A program made the position numbers and the translations under genes. Of a stretch of 64,000 nt of DNA, positions 18,925 through 27,117 are shown one piece after another. The stretch covers positions 2,790,001 through 2,854,000 of the forward strand of contig NZ_CP013481.2 in assembly GCF_001465595.2 (NCBI RefSeq), read 5' to 3'. Numbering within the stretch: position 1 is the stretch's first letter; the number at the start of each line of letters is the position of its first letter. The notes under the pieces are model-generated. The model did no database searches, was not told the DNA's origin, and worked only from the letters and a program-made list of their open reading frames with translations. The stretch comes from Pandoraea apista. GTDB taxonomy: Bacteria; Pseudomonadota; Gammaproteobacteria; Burkholderiales; Burkholderiaceae.

Positions 18925-20724
18925 GTGTGGCCGACGGTGCCATCGTCAATGAAGCACAAGTTACTCTCGGCCATTTCGCTCAACGGTCGGCTGCGGTTAC
19001 AGAACCTCGCCGTCGTCTCAGTCGTCGTCATCCTGTGCACCAGCCTTCTCACCTGGGCCTGGGGAAGTTACCGGCGTGCCGATGACGCGTCCGTTGCGCT
19101 CGACGCTCTGCGCGCCACGTTGCTGGCGATGGAGAAGGCATCTGCCGAACGTGGCCCGGCCAACGCCGTGCTGGGCGCCGATCTTCCGCTGCCGAACGAC
19201 GCCGTCACCGCGTTGCGCAATGCGCGCGAGGCGACCAACGCACGCCTACAGGAACTGCTCTCCGCACTTTCGGCCGACACTTGCGAACAATGTGCCGGCG
19301 GTCTGCGTGCGGTAGAACGCGCTCGTCTCGATCTGGCCGCGGCCAGTGCCAATGTCGATCTGCTGGTACAGCGCCCGCGCGAAATGCGCAGCGACGCCTC
19401 GGTGCGCGACGCTGTCGAGCGCATGATTCGTGTCGTCGCCGATCTCAGCCCTGTGGCTTCGTCTCGTATCGACTTGATTTCGCGGGGCGCTCCCGACGCG
19501 CTGCATTACATTATTCTGGCCCGTCTGGCTGCCGATTTACGCGAATATGCGGGTCAGCTCGGCTCGGACTTCACCGCAACCCTGACCACGGGCAAGCCGC
19601 TTACCGAAGCGGAGCAACGCGCTATCGAGCGAATGCTCGGCCGTATCGACCAACTGCGCGAGATGATCACGTCGCGTATGGTTGCGCCGCCGGAACTCGG
19701 TCCCGAGACGCTCAAGGCGCTCAATGACCAATACTTTGCCGGCGGTCTGCATTACGTGGCGACGGTCCGCACGCTGGCCAGCCAGCCTCGGCCAACCTCG
19801 ATAACAACGGCCGAATTCGCGCACAACTACGTGCCGACGATGCGCGCCATTACGGATTTTCGCGACAGCATGCTTGAGTTGGCGGCGCATGAGGTAGACG
19901 CTCGCCGCTCGCATGCGCTGGAGTTGCTGATCTTCATCGCACTGGCCGAGGTCACGCTGGTACTGTTGATTTTCTTCGTGTTGCGTAATTTCCGTCGTGG
20001 CGTGGTGCAGCCGTTCGAGGCGGCGGCGCGCTTCGTCGATGCGCTCGCGCAAGGCGATCTCGACGCGCCGTTGCCCGGCGAAGGGTTGCCGATGCGACGT
20101 CCCCAGGTACGCACCGTGTTCGACGCATTGCGCGTTTTGAAACAGAACGCTGTCGAGTTGGTGCAATTGAGACGCGAACGCATGCGTCTGGTGGGGGAGC
20201 TGGAGATGTGCACCGACACCGACGCACTGACGCGTCTGATGAACTGGCGGGCGTTCGAGCGGCAGGCGCGCGCCCTGTATGCGATGCCGTCGCCGGGGCG
20301 TGTGGCGCTGATCAAGTTCGACATCGACAATTTCTCGCAGATCAATGCGACGTGGGGACACGCCGTAGGCGACGAAGTGCTGCGTCGCGTCGGTGCCGTC
20401 TGTCTGAATACCTGTCAGCCCGGCGACGTCGTCGGGCGGCTTGGCGCAGACGCGTTCGTGGTTTTTGCCCGCGTGCTCGACGGACCGCGCGCGCAGCAAT
20501 TCGCGGAACTGCTGCGCGGGCGCATTGAAGCCACGGCATTGACCTTGCCGCAGGGCAGCGTCTTGCCGTTGACGGCGAGCTTCGGCATCGCGATCGACAA
20601 TGGCCTGCCAGCCGATGCAAAGGGTGAAACGGCTGGCGAGCCGTCCAACGTTTCGGCCCTCCTGAGTCAGGCGGAACGCCAGCTCAACGTCGCGCGACAG
20701 GCGCGGCGCCTTGTCATCGAGTAA
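18925..20724 (+). CDS. Membrane sensor with degenerate GGDEF domain
   Basis: A 599-residue protein with a membrane helix near residues 27-47, a periplasmic helical sensor region, a second helix near 331-353, a short HAMP-like linker and a C-terminal GGDEF fold (TDTDALTRLMNWRAFERQ, then IKFDIDNFSQINATWGHAVGDEVL). The signature loop reads RLGADAF instead of RxGGDEF: the second Gly and the catalytic Glu are both Ala. The RxxD inhibitory site five residues upstream is replaced by QPGD. It probably lacks diguanylate cyclase activity and may act as a nucleotide or protein receptor. GTG at 18925 is preferred because GGGAG lies eight bases before it; ATG at 18949 is the alternative. Confidence 0.85.
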   Translation: MWPTVPSSMKHKLLSAISLNGRLRLQNLAVVSVVVILCTSLLTWAWGSYRRADDASVALDALRATLLAMEKASAERGPANAVLGADLPLPNDAVTALRNAREATNARLQELLSALSADTCEQCAGGLRAVERARLDLAAASANVDLLVQRPREMRSDASVRDAVERMIRVVADLSPVASSRIDLISRGAPDALHYIILARLAADLREYAGQLGSDFTATLTTGKPLTEAEQRAIERMLGRIDQLREMITSRMVAPPELGPETLKALNDQYFAGGLHYVATVRTLASQPRPTSITTAEFAHNYVPTMRAITDFRDSMLELAAHEVDARRSHALELLIFIALAEVTLVLLIFFVLRNFRRGVVQPFEAAARFVDALAQGDLDAPLPGEGLPMRRPQVRTVFDALRVLKQNAVELVQLRRERMRLVGELEMCTDTDALTRLMNWRAFERQARALYAMPSPGRVALIKFDIDNFSQINATWGHAVGDEVLRRVGAVCLNTCQPGDVVGRLGADAFVVFARVLDGPRAQQFAELLRGRIEATALTLPQGSVLPLTASFGIAIDNGLPADAKGETAGEPSNVSALLSQAERQLNVARQARRLVIE

Positions 20725-20731
20725 GCGTGCA

Positions 20732-22204
20732 TCAAGGCCACTGCGGCGTGGCCGTGCCTAACGCCATCGCAGGCAAGGCCCAGTCGACGGGGGTACCTGC
20801 AATCGACATGGGCGTCGCCACCCGTCGCACCGGCCCCCACGACGTGTCTTCGATCCGGGCGGATAGATCGTCGGGCGTTTCGGCGGCGAGCGGCAAGGGC
20901 GCCTGCTCGGGCGTGCGATGCGTGGTGAGCAAGCGGGCGGTCCGGGCCAGCGAGGCCCGCACGGCACTGCCGATGTGCTGCGTCTGGCGAAGCGCCAGTG
21001 CATGAACTGCCGCCGCCGCCATGAGATACCCCGTGGCGTAGTCAATGCCTTGCCCGGGCAGCGGTACCGGCCGCTGGGCGCCCGCCGCCTGCATACCGGC
21101 GTCGGCAATGCCGGCACTCATCTGCAAGAGACTGTCGAAACCGCGTCTTGCCTGCCAGGGGCCTTGCCATCCGTAGGCGTCGAGGCAAACATCAATCAGC
21201 ATCGGATTGAGTTCGCGACGCCGCGTGGCGCCGAGGCCGAGATGCTCCAGCGCATCGGGGCGATAGCCATGCACCAGGATGTCTGCTTCGCGCAGTAGCG
21301 CTTCGAGCGTCGCGCGGCCGTCGGTCTGCTTAAGATCGAGGCGCGCGCAACGCTTGCCGAGGACCACCTCCGGCACGGTGCCCGGTTCCTCCCAGCCCGG
21401 TGGATCGATGCGTAGCACTTGCGCGCCGAACCCCGCCAGAAAACGTGTTGCGGTGGGTCCCGCCAGAATGCGGGTGAGGTCGAGCACGCGAATGCCGCTC
21501 AAGGGGCGTTCACGCATCGGCTTCCACGCGTCGATGTTGCGCTGCGTGCCCGCCGCGCCGACGTCGAACGTTTCCCAATGCAGCAAAGGTTCGCGGGCTA
21601 CGGCTTCGCCTTGCGGGTGGGCGTCCCATTGCGCGAGCGTGCGCATGGCTGCCGCGCATCCGCCGTTAGCCACGACGGCGGCTTCCAGTGCGTCTGCCTG
21701 CCAGGTGGCCACAAGGCGTGCCACGGCGGCGCGATCGGCCGCTGCGCCAAGCACAGCGAGCGCGGCGGCGCGATGATGCGGCGCATTGGTGTGCAAACGA
21801 ATCCAGCCATCGACTGTGCGATAGTCGCCCGCAATCGGATCCCACATCGGCCCGGACGACCATCCCTGCGCGCGCAACGACGTCAGGAACCAGAACGATG
21901 CGAGCCGCCGGTCGACATTCACCGACGGTACCGGCGCGCCATCCCCAAGCCCGAAATTCCCCGCCGCGCCGGTTGCGAGTCCGGCGACGGCGAGCGAGGC
22001 GTTGGCGATGGCCGCCGTGGCGAAATCGGTATACGGAAACGCACACGGTAACGCGCCACTGCCACTGATCGTCAGGTTGACTGGCAAGGTTGGGGGCTCG
22101 GCGCCATGTCCGGCGATCGCCAGACGCATATCGTGCAAATAAGGCGCGACGAAATCGTGGGTCTCGGCGAGCGGGACAATGGGCGAGGAAACGGCGGAAT
22201 GCAT
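20732..22204 (-). CDS. CaiB/BaiF family (class III) CoA-transferase
   Basis: A 490-residue protein of the family III CoA-transferases. The C-terminal two thirds has the signature start GIRVLDLTRILAGPTATRFLAGFGAQVLRIDPPG, followed by KRCARLDLKQ and the segment around DILVHGYRPDALEHLGL. These enzymes move CoA between carboxylic acids through an aspartyl-CoA intermediate; carnitine, formyl/oxalyl and citramalyl substrates are known examples. The substrate here is unknown. It is divergent from a citrate-synthase-like gene with a DNA-binding head, across an AT-rich gap with palindromes. The pairing of CoA-transferase and citrate-synthase fold suggests one pathway of acyl-CoA condensation or organic acid activation (inference). 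Confidence 0.87.
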   Translation of the reverse strand: MHSAVSSPIVPLAETHDFVAPYLHDMRLAIAGHGAEPPTLPVNLTISGSGALPCAFPYTDFATAAIANASLAVAGLATGAAGNFGLGDGAPVPSVNVDRRLASFWFLTSLRAQGWSSGPMWDPIAGDYRTVDGWIRLHTNAPHHRAAALAVLGAAADRAAVARLVATWQADALEAAVVANGGCAAAMRTLAQWDAHPQGEAVAREPLLHWETFDVGAAGTQRNIDAWKPMRERPLSGIRVLDLTRILAGPTATRFLAGFGAQVLRIDPPGWEEPGTVPEVVLGKRCARLDLKQTDGRATLEALLREADILVHGYRPDALEHLGLGATRRRELNPMLIDVCLDAYGWQGPWQARRGFDSLLQMSAGIADAGMQAAGAQRPVPLPGQGIDYATGYLMAAAAVHALALRQTQHIGSAVRASLARTARLLTTHRTPEQAPLPLAAETPDDLSARIEDTSWGPVRRVATPMSIAGTPVDWALPAMALGTATPQWP

Positions 22205-22297
22205 AGGAAGTCCTTGAGCGATTCGATAGGTGACATCGCAATGTGCTGCGATGCGAGACTGCCGGCGCAGTGAAGCTTATGCCGATGGATTTTATTG

Positions 22298-22320
22298 TCA
22301 ATATTGATTAACTTAATCAA
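22298..22320. promoter_or_regulatory. Two overlapping AT-rich palindromes between divergent genes
   Basis: TCAATATTGA (22298-22307) is a perfect 10-base palindrome, and TTGATTAA-C-TTAATCAA (22304-22320) is a perfect inverted repeat with 8-base arms; they overlap by four bases. They lie 43 bases upstream of the HTH-citrate synthase start and 94 bases upstream of the CoA-transferase start. Surrounding sequence is unusually AT-rich for this window. Likely operator for the adjacent HTH-bearing protein (inference). Confidence 0.65.
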
Positions 22321-22362
22321 GTTGTTGGCCAATTTTTGCCTTCGTCATCTGCCTTGAACACG

Positions 22363-23568
22363 ATGAATTACTTCACTGCCACACAAGCGGCAGAGCGCCT
22401 CGGCGTGTCGCTGCAAACCCTCTATGCCTATGTGAGCCGTGGCTTGCTGCGTGCGGAGCCGGGCAAGACTCACCGTGAGCGCCGCTATCGGGTAGCGGAC
22501 GTGGAGCGGCTGGCCAAGCAGCGCACGCGGGGGCGCAAGCCGAAAGAGGTCGCCAAGGCGGCATTGGATTGGGGCATGCCGGTGCTGGAGTCGTCGATCA
22601 CGTTGATCGACAATGGCCGTTGCTACTACCGGGGGCGCGATGCTCTCACGATGGCCGAGACGGCATCGGTCGAGGAAACGGCCGCATGGCTCTGGCAATG
22701 CGATGAAGCGTCGGCGTTCGCGATGGACGACACTTGCGGCCGTCCGATGGCCGACTGGCCGGTGTCGTTGCTCGAACGCTATCGCGACCAGCGCGCAGAG
22801 AAGGCGTTGTTGCCCACGTTCACGGTGGCGAGCGACGACGCATCGACCGCCATCTGGCAACGCGATCCGATGCGTGTCGCGCAGGGAAGTGCGGCCCTGT
22901 TACGCCTGATGACTGCGTGTTTGCTGGGCACTTTGCCCGACAACGCCCCGATCCATGAGCAATGTGCGCGGGCCTGGGGCGTGCGTGACGCCGATGGCGC
23001 CGACCTCATTCGCATGGCGCTGGTGCTGTGTGCCGACCATGAGTTGAACGCGTCGAGCTTTACGGCACGTTGTGTCGCGTCGACCGGCGCGAGCCTGCGC
23101 GCAGCGGTTATCGCCGGGCTCGCGGCGCTGACCGGGGGGCGGCATGGCGGCACCACCGCCCGTAACGAGGCAATGTGGGAGGAAGTCGGTGAAACGGACG
23201 TGGCGGCGCGCATGCGCGAGCGACTGGCCCGTGGCGAGAGGCTGCCAGGCTTCGGGCATCACCTGTATCCGGCGGGGGACGTTCGGGCAAGCGCGATGCT
23301 TGCGCGGGTGTTGCCGGCACATCCCGCATGGCAAACGATGATCGACGCGGCCGACGCGCTGATCGGACAACGTCCTTCGCTCGACTTCGCGCTCGTAGCG
23401 GTGCGGCGTCACCTGAATCTTCCGGTGGGTGCGGCGTTTGGCCTGTTTGCACTGGGCCGTACCATCGGCTGGATTGCTCACGCGATGGAACAGCGCGAGA
23501 GTACCCAATTGATTCGCCCCCGCGCCGCCTATGTCGGGGTGCAGCCGGCGGAAATTCCGTCGGCATGA
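22363..23568 (+). CDS. Citrate-synthase-family enzyme with N-terminal MerR-type HTH
   Basis: A 401-residue fusion. Residues 1-65 form a MerR/excisionase-like winged helix (FTATQAAERLGVSLQTLYAYVSRGLL, then RRYRVADVERL). The rest is a citrate synthase fold. The catalytic residues look intact: His in CADHELNAS, His in LPGFGHHLYP and a plausible Asp in PSLDFALVAV. It may condense acetyl-CoA or propionyl-CoA with an oxoacid, and may also bind DNA. I chose ATG at 22363 (MNYFTATQAA) rather than an upstream TTG at 22336. It is divergent from the CoA-transferase, with palindromes in between. Proteins of this fused architecture exist in databases, but I know of no established role for the DNA-binding part. 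Confidence 0.87.
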   Translation: MNYFTATQAAERLGVSLQTLYAYVSRGLLRAEPGKTHRERRYRVADVERLAKQRTRGRKPKEVAKAALDWGMPVLESSITLIDNGRCYYRGRDALTMAETASVEETAAWLWQCDEASAFAMDDTCGRPMADWPVSLLERYRDQRAEKALLPTFTVASDDASTAIWQRDPMRVAQGSAALLRLMTACLLGTLPDNAPIHEQCARAWGVRDADGADLIRMALVLCADHELNASSFTARCVASTGASLRAAVIAGLAALTGGRHGGTTARNEAMWEEVGETDVAARMRERLARGERLPGFGHHLYPAGDVRASAMLARVLPAHPAWQTMIDAADALIGQRPSLDFALVAVRRHLNLPVGAAFGLFALGRTIGWIAHAMEQRESTQLIRPRAAYVGVQPAEIPSA

Positions 23569-23589
23569 ACGCCCCGATATATCGCATGG

Positions 23590-25128
23590 TCATCCACGCG
23601 AGCGTCGTCCGAAGACGATGCGGTCGCCGGCCCAGACGAGTGCCATCGTCGCGCCCATCAACGGAAAGAGGCAGCCGAGCGTGAACATGCCGATTGTCCA
23701 GCCGCGCATTGGCGGTCGTGCTTGCGGGCGAGTCGGTGCGCCGAGCGAGCGGGCCGGCCGCCGCATCCACCACATCACGGCGCCGGTCGCGGCCATCGCG
23801 AACAACCCCATCGAAATCAGCGCGCACAGCCATTGATTGGCCGTCCCGAAGTACTTGCCCATGTGCAGGGACGTGCCGTATGAGATCGCTTGTGCAATGG
23901 GGCCATAAGCGTTGTAGTCGATGTCTCGCAGGACCTTGCCGCTGTACTGGTCGATGTGCAGTGTTCGTTCGTCGCGCGGATCTGCCGGGAAGTACGAGAC
24001 GGTATAGACGCCGTCTGGCCGTGAGGGCACGACAAGACTGTAGCCGCTCTCGACGCCGCGTTTCGCCGCAATGGCCATAATGTCGTCGACCGGCAGCGCC
24101 CCTTCGGCGCGCAGGCTGGCGGGCGACATGCCTGTACTGCCCATGCCTTCGTGCCCCCGGTGCCCTTCATGACCCGAATGTTCACCACCGGCTTCGCCAT
24201 GGGTTGCGTGTACTCCGCCGTCGTGCGTCATGCCGGGCATCGACGCCATGGGGCCCGTCGCCGGCATTGTCGAGACCGGGACCGTCGTGTTTCCGACTGC
24301 CCAGGGAATTTGCGCGATGGGCAGGTCATCCATCTTCAACGGCTTGGCAGGCACCTGCGAGCGCACCGGGGCTTCGCCCCAGACGCCTGCCGGCGACCCC
24401 ATGCCGGCCTTCGTTGCCAATGCCTTGAACTGCGTGCCCCACAAGCCGGACCACGGCAGTCCCGTCAGCACGAATGCCAGTCCACCCGCGGCCAGCCAGA
24501 GACCTGCCACGCCGTGCAGATTGCGCAATAACGGGCGGCCTCGCAATTGCAGACGCGGGCGCAGCGCTGCCGCCCAGGTCGTTCCGGCACGCGGCCACCA
24601 CAACGCAAGGCCCGTGGCGAGCATCACGAGCGTCCAGCAACCCGCCAACTCCATGAGCCATTCGCCCGGCTTGCCGAGCATGAGCGAACGGTGGAGCGCG
24701 CGGGCCTGCTTCATCAGCCGATGCTCCACGCTCAGCGTGCCAAGCACCACGCCGCTGTACGGATTCACGTAGACACTTTCCCTTTCGCCGCTGGGCAGAC
24801 GAAAGACGAATTCGGCGCTGCGAGCGGGATCGCGATTGACCTCGACGGAACTGATTTTCGATCCGGCGGGCAGCGCTGCCGCCGCGCGCTCCATCAATGC
24901 CTGCTGGCTCAGCCGGGGCGACGCGGAGGCGGCAACAACCATGCGGTCGTGGTACAGCCACGGCTCGATCTGCGGCTGGAAGACGTAGAGGGTGCCGGTG
25001 ATCGCGAGCACCATGAGCCACGGCATGACGAACAGCCCGGCGTAGAAATGCCAGCGCCAGAGGGTTCGGTATTGCCCGGCGGTGGCCGCCGGTTGCGCTT
25101 CGCGCGTTTGGGAATAGGGGATCTGCAT
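23590..25128 (-). CDS. PepSY-domain membrane protein with His/Met-rich loop
   Basis: A 512-residue protein of the 'iron-regulated membrane protein' PepSY family: WRWHFYAGLFVMPWLMVLAITGTLYVF near residues 25-50, further membrane segments around 190-215 and 230-255, and two more near the C-terminus. Periplasmic PepSY domains lie between. A loop at about residues 285-335 is very rich in His and Met (for example MPGMTHDGGVHATHGE, then HSGHEGHRGHEGM), a composition typical of copper-binding segments. I chose ATG at 25128 (MQIPYSQTRE); a longer in-frame start at 25257 lacks support. Family members are linked to siderophore or metal reduction at the membrane. It follows a DUF2946 gene on the same strand, 156 bases away. 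Confidence 0.82.
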   Translation of the reverse strand: MQIPYSQTREAQPAATAGQYRTLWRWHFYAGLFVMPWLMVLAITGTLYVFQPQIEPWLYHDRMVVAASASPRLSQQALMERAAAALPAGSKISSVEVNRDPARSAEFVFRLPSGERESVYVNPYSGVVLGTLSVEHRLMKQARALHRSLMLGKPGEWLMELAGCWTLVMLATGLALWWPRAGTTWAAALRPRLQLRGRPLLRNLHGVAGLWLAAGGLAFVLTGLPWSGLWGTQFKALATKAGMGSPAGVWGEAPVRSQVPAKPLKMDDLPIAQIPWAVGNTTVPVSTMPATGPMASMPGMTHDGGVHATHGEAGGEHSGHEGHRGHEGMGSTGMSPASLRAEGALPVDDIMAIAAKRGVESGYSLVVPSRPDGVYTVSYFPADPRDERTLHIDQYSGKVLRDIDYNAYGPIAQAISYGTSLHMGKYFGTANQWLCALISMGLFAMAATGAVMWWMRRPARSLGAPTRPQARPPMRGWTIGMFTLGCLFPLMGATMALVWAGDRIVFGRRSRG

Positions 25129-25284
25129 AGGGCAACGATTCCGTCTCGTGTTGCCGCTGCGGGGTGCGATGCGAGGCAGCGACAGCGCGTGCATGCCGGC
25201 AAGAAGTCTGTGTGGCCGGCCGCGGGCGCAAGTGATGAACGACGCGCTCGCCGGCAACGGCGAGGCATCGGACTGAACGCGAGA

Positions 25285-25713
25285 TCAGGAAACGGCAGGT
25301 GGCGCGCGTGCGGGCGGCGTGAGGGCGAGTGGCGCGTTGGTTGGACGACTGTCGGCAACCGGTCCCGCACGGGCAATCCATGCGAACGACACCGCGCCGG
25401 TGAGCGCGGGCATGGCGAGCGGCGGATGATTGGCCAGCAGCGAACAGTACCCGCAGACGTCGCCCTGACTGTCGTGCGACGAATGCGACAGGGACGTGTC
25501 ATGCGCCGCTTGGCCGCCGTGCGCATCGGCGGACAGGGTCAGCGCCATGGCAGGGGCAATCCCATCGACCGTGCAAAACGCGACATCCAGTATTCGCGCC
25601 TGTTCCGCACGATGCGCGGCCAGTACCTGACTGATGGCCGGCATGCAAATCGCGAGCCACATGGCGGCGAGGCCGAGCCATGCGAATAAGCGTTTGCGTG
25701 CGGTGAAAGACAT
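25285..25713 (-). CDS. DUF2946 family small exported/membrane protein (copy 1)
   Basis: A 142-residue protein starting MSFTARKRLFAWLGLAAMWL, a hydrophobic N-terminal segment that is a signal or anchor. A variable His-rich stretch (HGG, HDTSLSHSSHDS) then leads into the family core GDVCGYCSLLANHPPL with Cys87 and Cys90, and the C-terminus is Pro/Ala-rich. DUF2946 proteins commonly sit beside TonB-dependent receptors and copper or iron uptake genes; their function is not known to me. Start at 25713 chosen because the upstream in-frame codon at 25758 adds residues absent from the two other copies in this window (55535-55951 and 57747-58124). Upstream of the PepSY gene on the same strand, suggesting joint metal handling. 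Confidence 0.8.
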   Translation of the reverse strand: MSFTARKRLFAWLGLAAMWLAICMPAISQVLAAHRAEQARILDVAFCTVDGIAPAMALTLSADAHGGQAAHDTSLSHSSHDSQGDVCGYCSLLANHPPLAMPALTGAVSFAWIARAGPVADSRPTNAPLALTPPARAPPAVS

Positions 25714-25766
25714 GCGTTGGGAGCGATAGCCGTGCGAAGGAAGCCAGAATGCTATCACGCGGGCCG

Positions 25767-25800
25767 GCCGCTCGCCGCCTCAATCGGGCGGGCGAGCGGC
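25767..25800 (-). terminator. Strong inverted repeat downstream of the FAD/ferredoxin/SBP operon
   Basis: Perfect 10-base arms GCCGCTCGCC (25767-25776) and GGCGAGCGGC (25791-25800) surround a 14-base loop, eight bases after the binding-protein stop. No T-run follows, so it may be a stabilising 3' hairpin or a factor-dependent terminator rather than a classical intrinsic one. Confidence 0.5.
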
Positions 25801-25807
25801 GAGGCAT

Positions 25808-26788
25808 TTATCCCTGCCACTGCTGCACGGCAAAGTCGTTGCGTATCAGGCGTGCGCTCAACAGAAAGCGCTTCACGCCGTCAAGTATCTGAATGCCGGA
25901 CGGCGGCAGTGCCTCGGCCGGATAGTTCGAGATCGGATGCGCGATCTTGATCGCGTCGACCGTAACGCCGCTGGTGCGCTGGTGAAAGTCGAAGTATGCC
26001 GCAGGGTCGCGATCAATGTCCGCCAACGCGGCACGGCGCGCCCGGTTCCACGCGGCCGGCAGGTCGGGGGCCCGGGTCAGAACCTCCGTCGAGGCCACAA
26101 TGACCGACGACCCTAGCAGCTCGGGATGTTGGGTTGCGCGATCGATAACGGGGTAGCCCAGTGCCGCCAGTGTTGGCGCGAGATCCGATTGCGCAGCATA
26201 GGCGCCGACAGCGCCGTGTTCAAGGGCGGCACCCGCGTCGCGTCCGAGCATGTGAACGACCTTCGTGCGCCCGGTGAGCCCGGCGCCGTCGAGCACACCG
26301 AGCAGATAGCGATGGATATACGAGCCGAGCGGCACTCCGACAGTCTTGCCGTCGAGTTCCTTTACGCTGCGCACACCGCCGCGCGGCGTCAGCAGCCACG
26401 CGGCCAGACCGATTTCTTCGAAGCCGATCAGGCGTCCCTTGAGCCCTTGCGACCGCGCAACGACGGCAGGCGTGTCGCCGTAAATGCCTACGTCCAGCGT
26501 ACCCGAGAAGAACGCTTCGTTAAGATCGGGGCCGTTCAGGAACATGTCGAAGCGAACGTCCCTGAAACCGAGCGGCGCCAGCTCGCGCTGGAGATAGCCG
26601 CGCGCGAGTGCATAACCCGTTGGCGCGGCCGGTGCCCGTGCCGGGCCAATCACGCCGAAGCGCAACGTCTTTCCATTGCCGCTGGCGGCGTGCACACCGC
26701 TGCCCGCGAGCAGCAAACCGCCTGCGGCAACGCCCTTGAGCAGGGCGCGGCGAGTGGAGGAAACTTCGTATCGTGGGTCTTTCGTCAT
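25808..26788 (-). CDS. Tat-exported ABC transporter substrate-binding protein (SsuA/TauA-like)
   Basis: A 326-residue periplasmic binding protein. The N-terminus STRRALLKGVAAGGLLLAG fits a twin-arginine signal. The mature part is of the nitrate/sulfonate/taurine (SsuA/TauA, NMT1-like) type: LRFGVIGPA at its start, FFSGTLDVGIYGDTPAVVA, the domain linker VKELDGKTVGVPLGSYIHRYLL, and ASTEVLTRAPDLPAAWNRA. The ligand is unknown. ATG at 26788 shares one base with the stop of the ferredoxin gene (TGATG), so translation is coupled. No ABC permease or ATPase is nearby, so this receptor either uses a distant transporter or serves another role such as sensing. Confidence 0.85.
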   Translation of the reverse strand: MTKDPRYEVSSTRRALLKGVAAGGLLLAGSGVHAASGNGKTLRFGVIGPARAPAAPTGYALARGYLQRELAPLGFRDVRFDMFLNGPDLNEAFFSGTLDVGIYGDTPAVVARSQGLKGRLIGFEEIGLAAWLLTPRGGVRSVKELDGKTVGVPLGSYIHRYLLGVLDGAGLTGRTKVVHMLGRDAGAALEHGAVGAYAAQSDLAPTLAALGYPVIDRATQHPELLGSSVIVASTEVLTRAPDLPAAWNRARRAALADIDRDPAAYFDFHQRTSGVTVDAIKIAHPISNYPAEALPPSGIQILDGVKRFLLSARLIRNDFAVQQWQG

Positions 26789-27117
26789 CAATGGGCCTTC
26801 GTCAACAGAACATAACTGGCGTCGAGTGCTGCGGTGGAGTGGCGCCCCGGGCCCCAGCCCACGGCGTCGCGATAGCTGCCCCAGGTGGCATCGCGCAACA
26901 CTTGTGCGTCATCGGCGGTGGTGGGCCTATCGGCCTGTGGCGCCACGAACAGGGCGTCTTCGGGGCAGTAGAGTTCGCACATGAAGCACGTCTGGCAATC
27001 ATCCTGCCGTGCAATGCGCGGAATGCCGCCGTCCACGGCTTCGAACACGTTGGTCGGGCACGCCCGCACGCAGATGTTGCATCCCGTGCAGCGGGCAGGG
27101 TTCACGATCTCAATCAT
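26788..27117 (-). CDS. Two-[4Fe-4S] ferredoxin-like protein
   Basis: A 109-residue protein with two cluster motifs, CTGCNICVRACP near residues 10-21 and CQTCFMCELYCP near 41-52, each with the standard CxxCxxCxxxCP spacing. The remaining 50 residues have no motif I recognise. This resembles the beta subunit of adenylylsulfate-reductase-like or fumarate-reductase-like complexes, passing electrons to or from the FAD subunit encoded just upstream. It overlaps that gene by ATGA and is joined to the binding-protein gene by TGATG, so the three proteins are made together. Confidence 0.9.
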   Translation of the reverse strand: MIEIVNPARCTGCNICVRACPTNVFEAVDGGIPRIARQDDCQTCFMCELYCPEDALFVAPQADRPTTADDAQVLRDATWGSYRDAVGWGPGRHSTAALDASYVLLTKAH

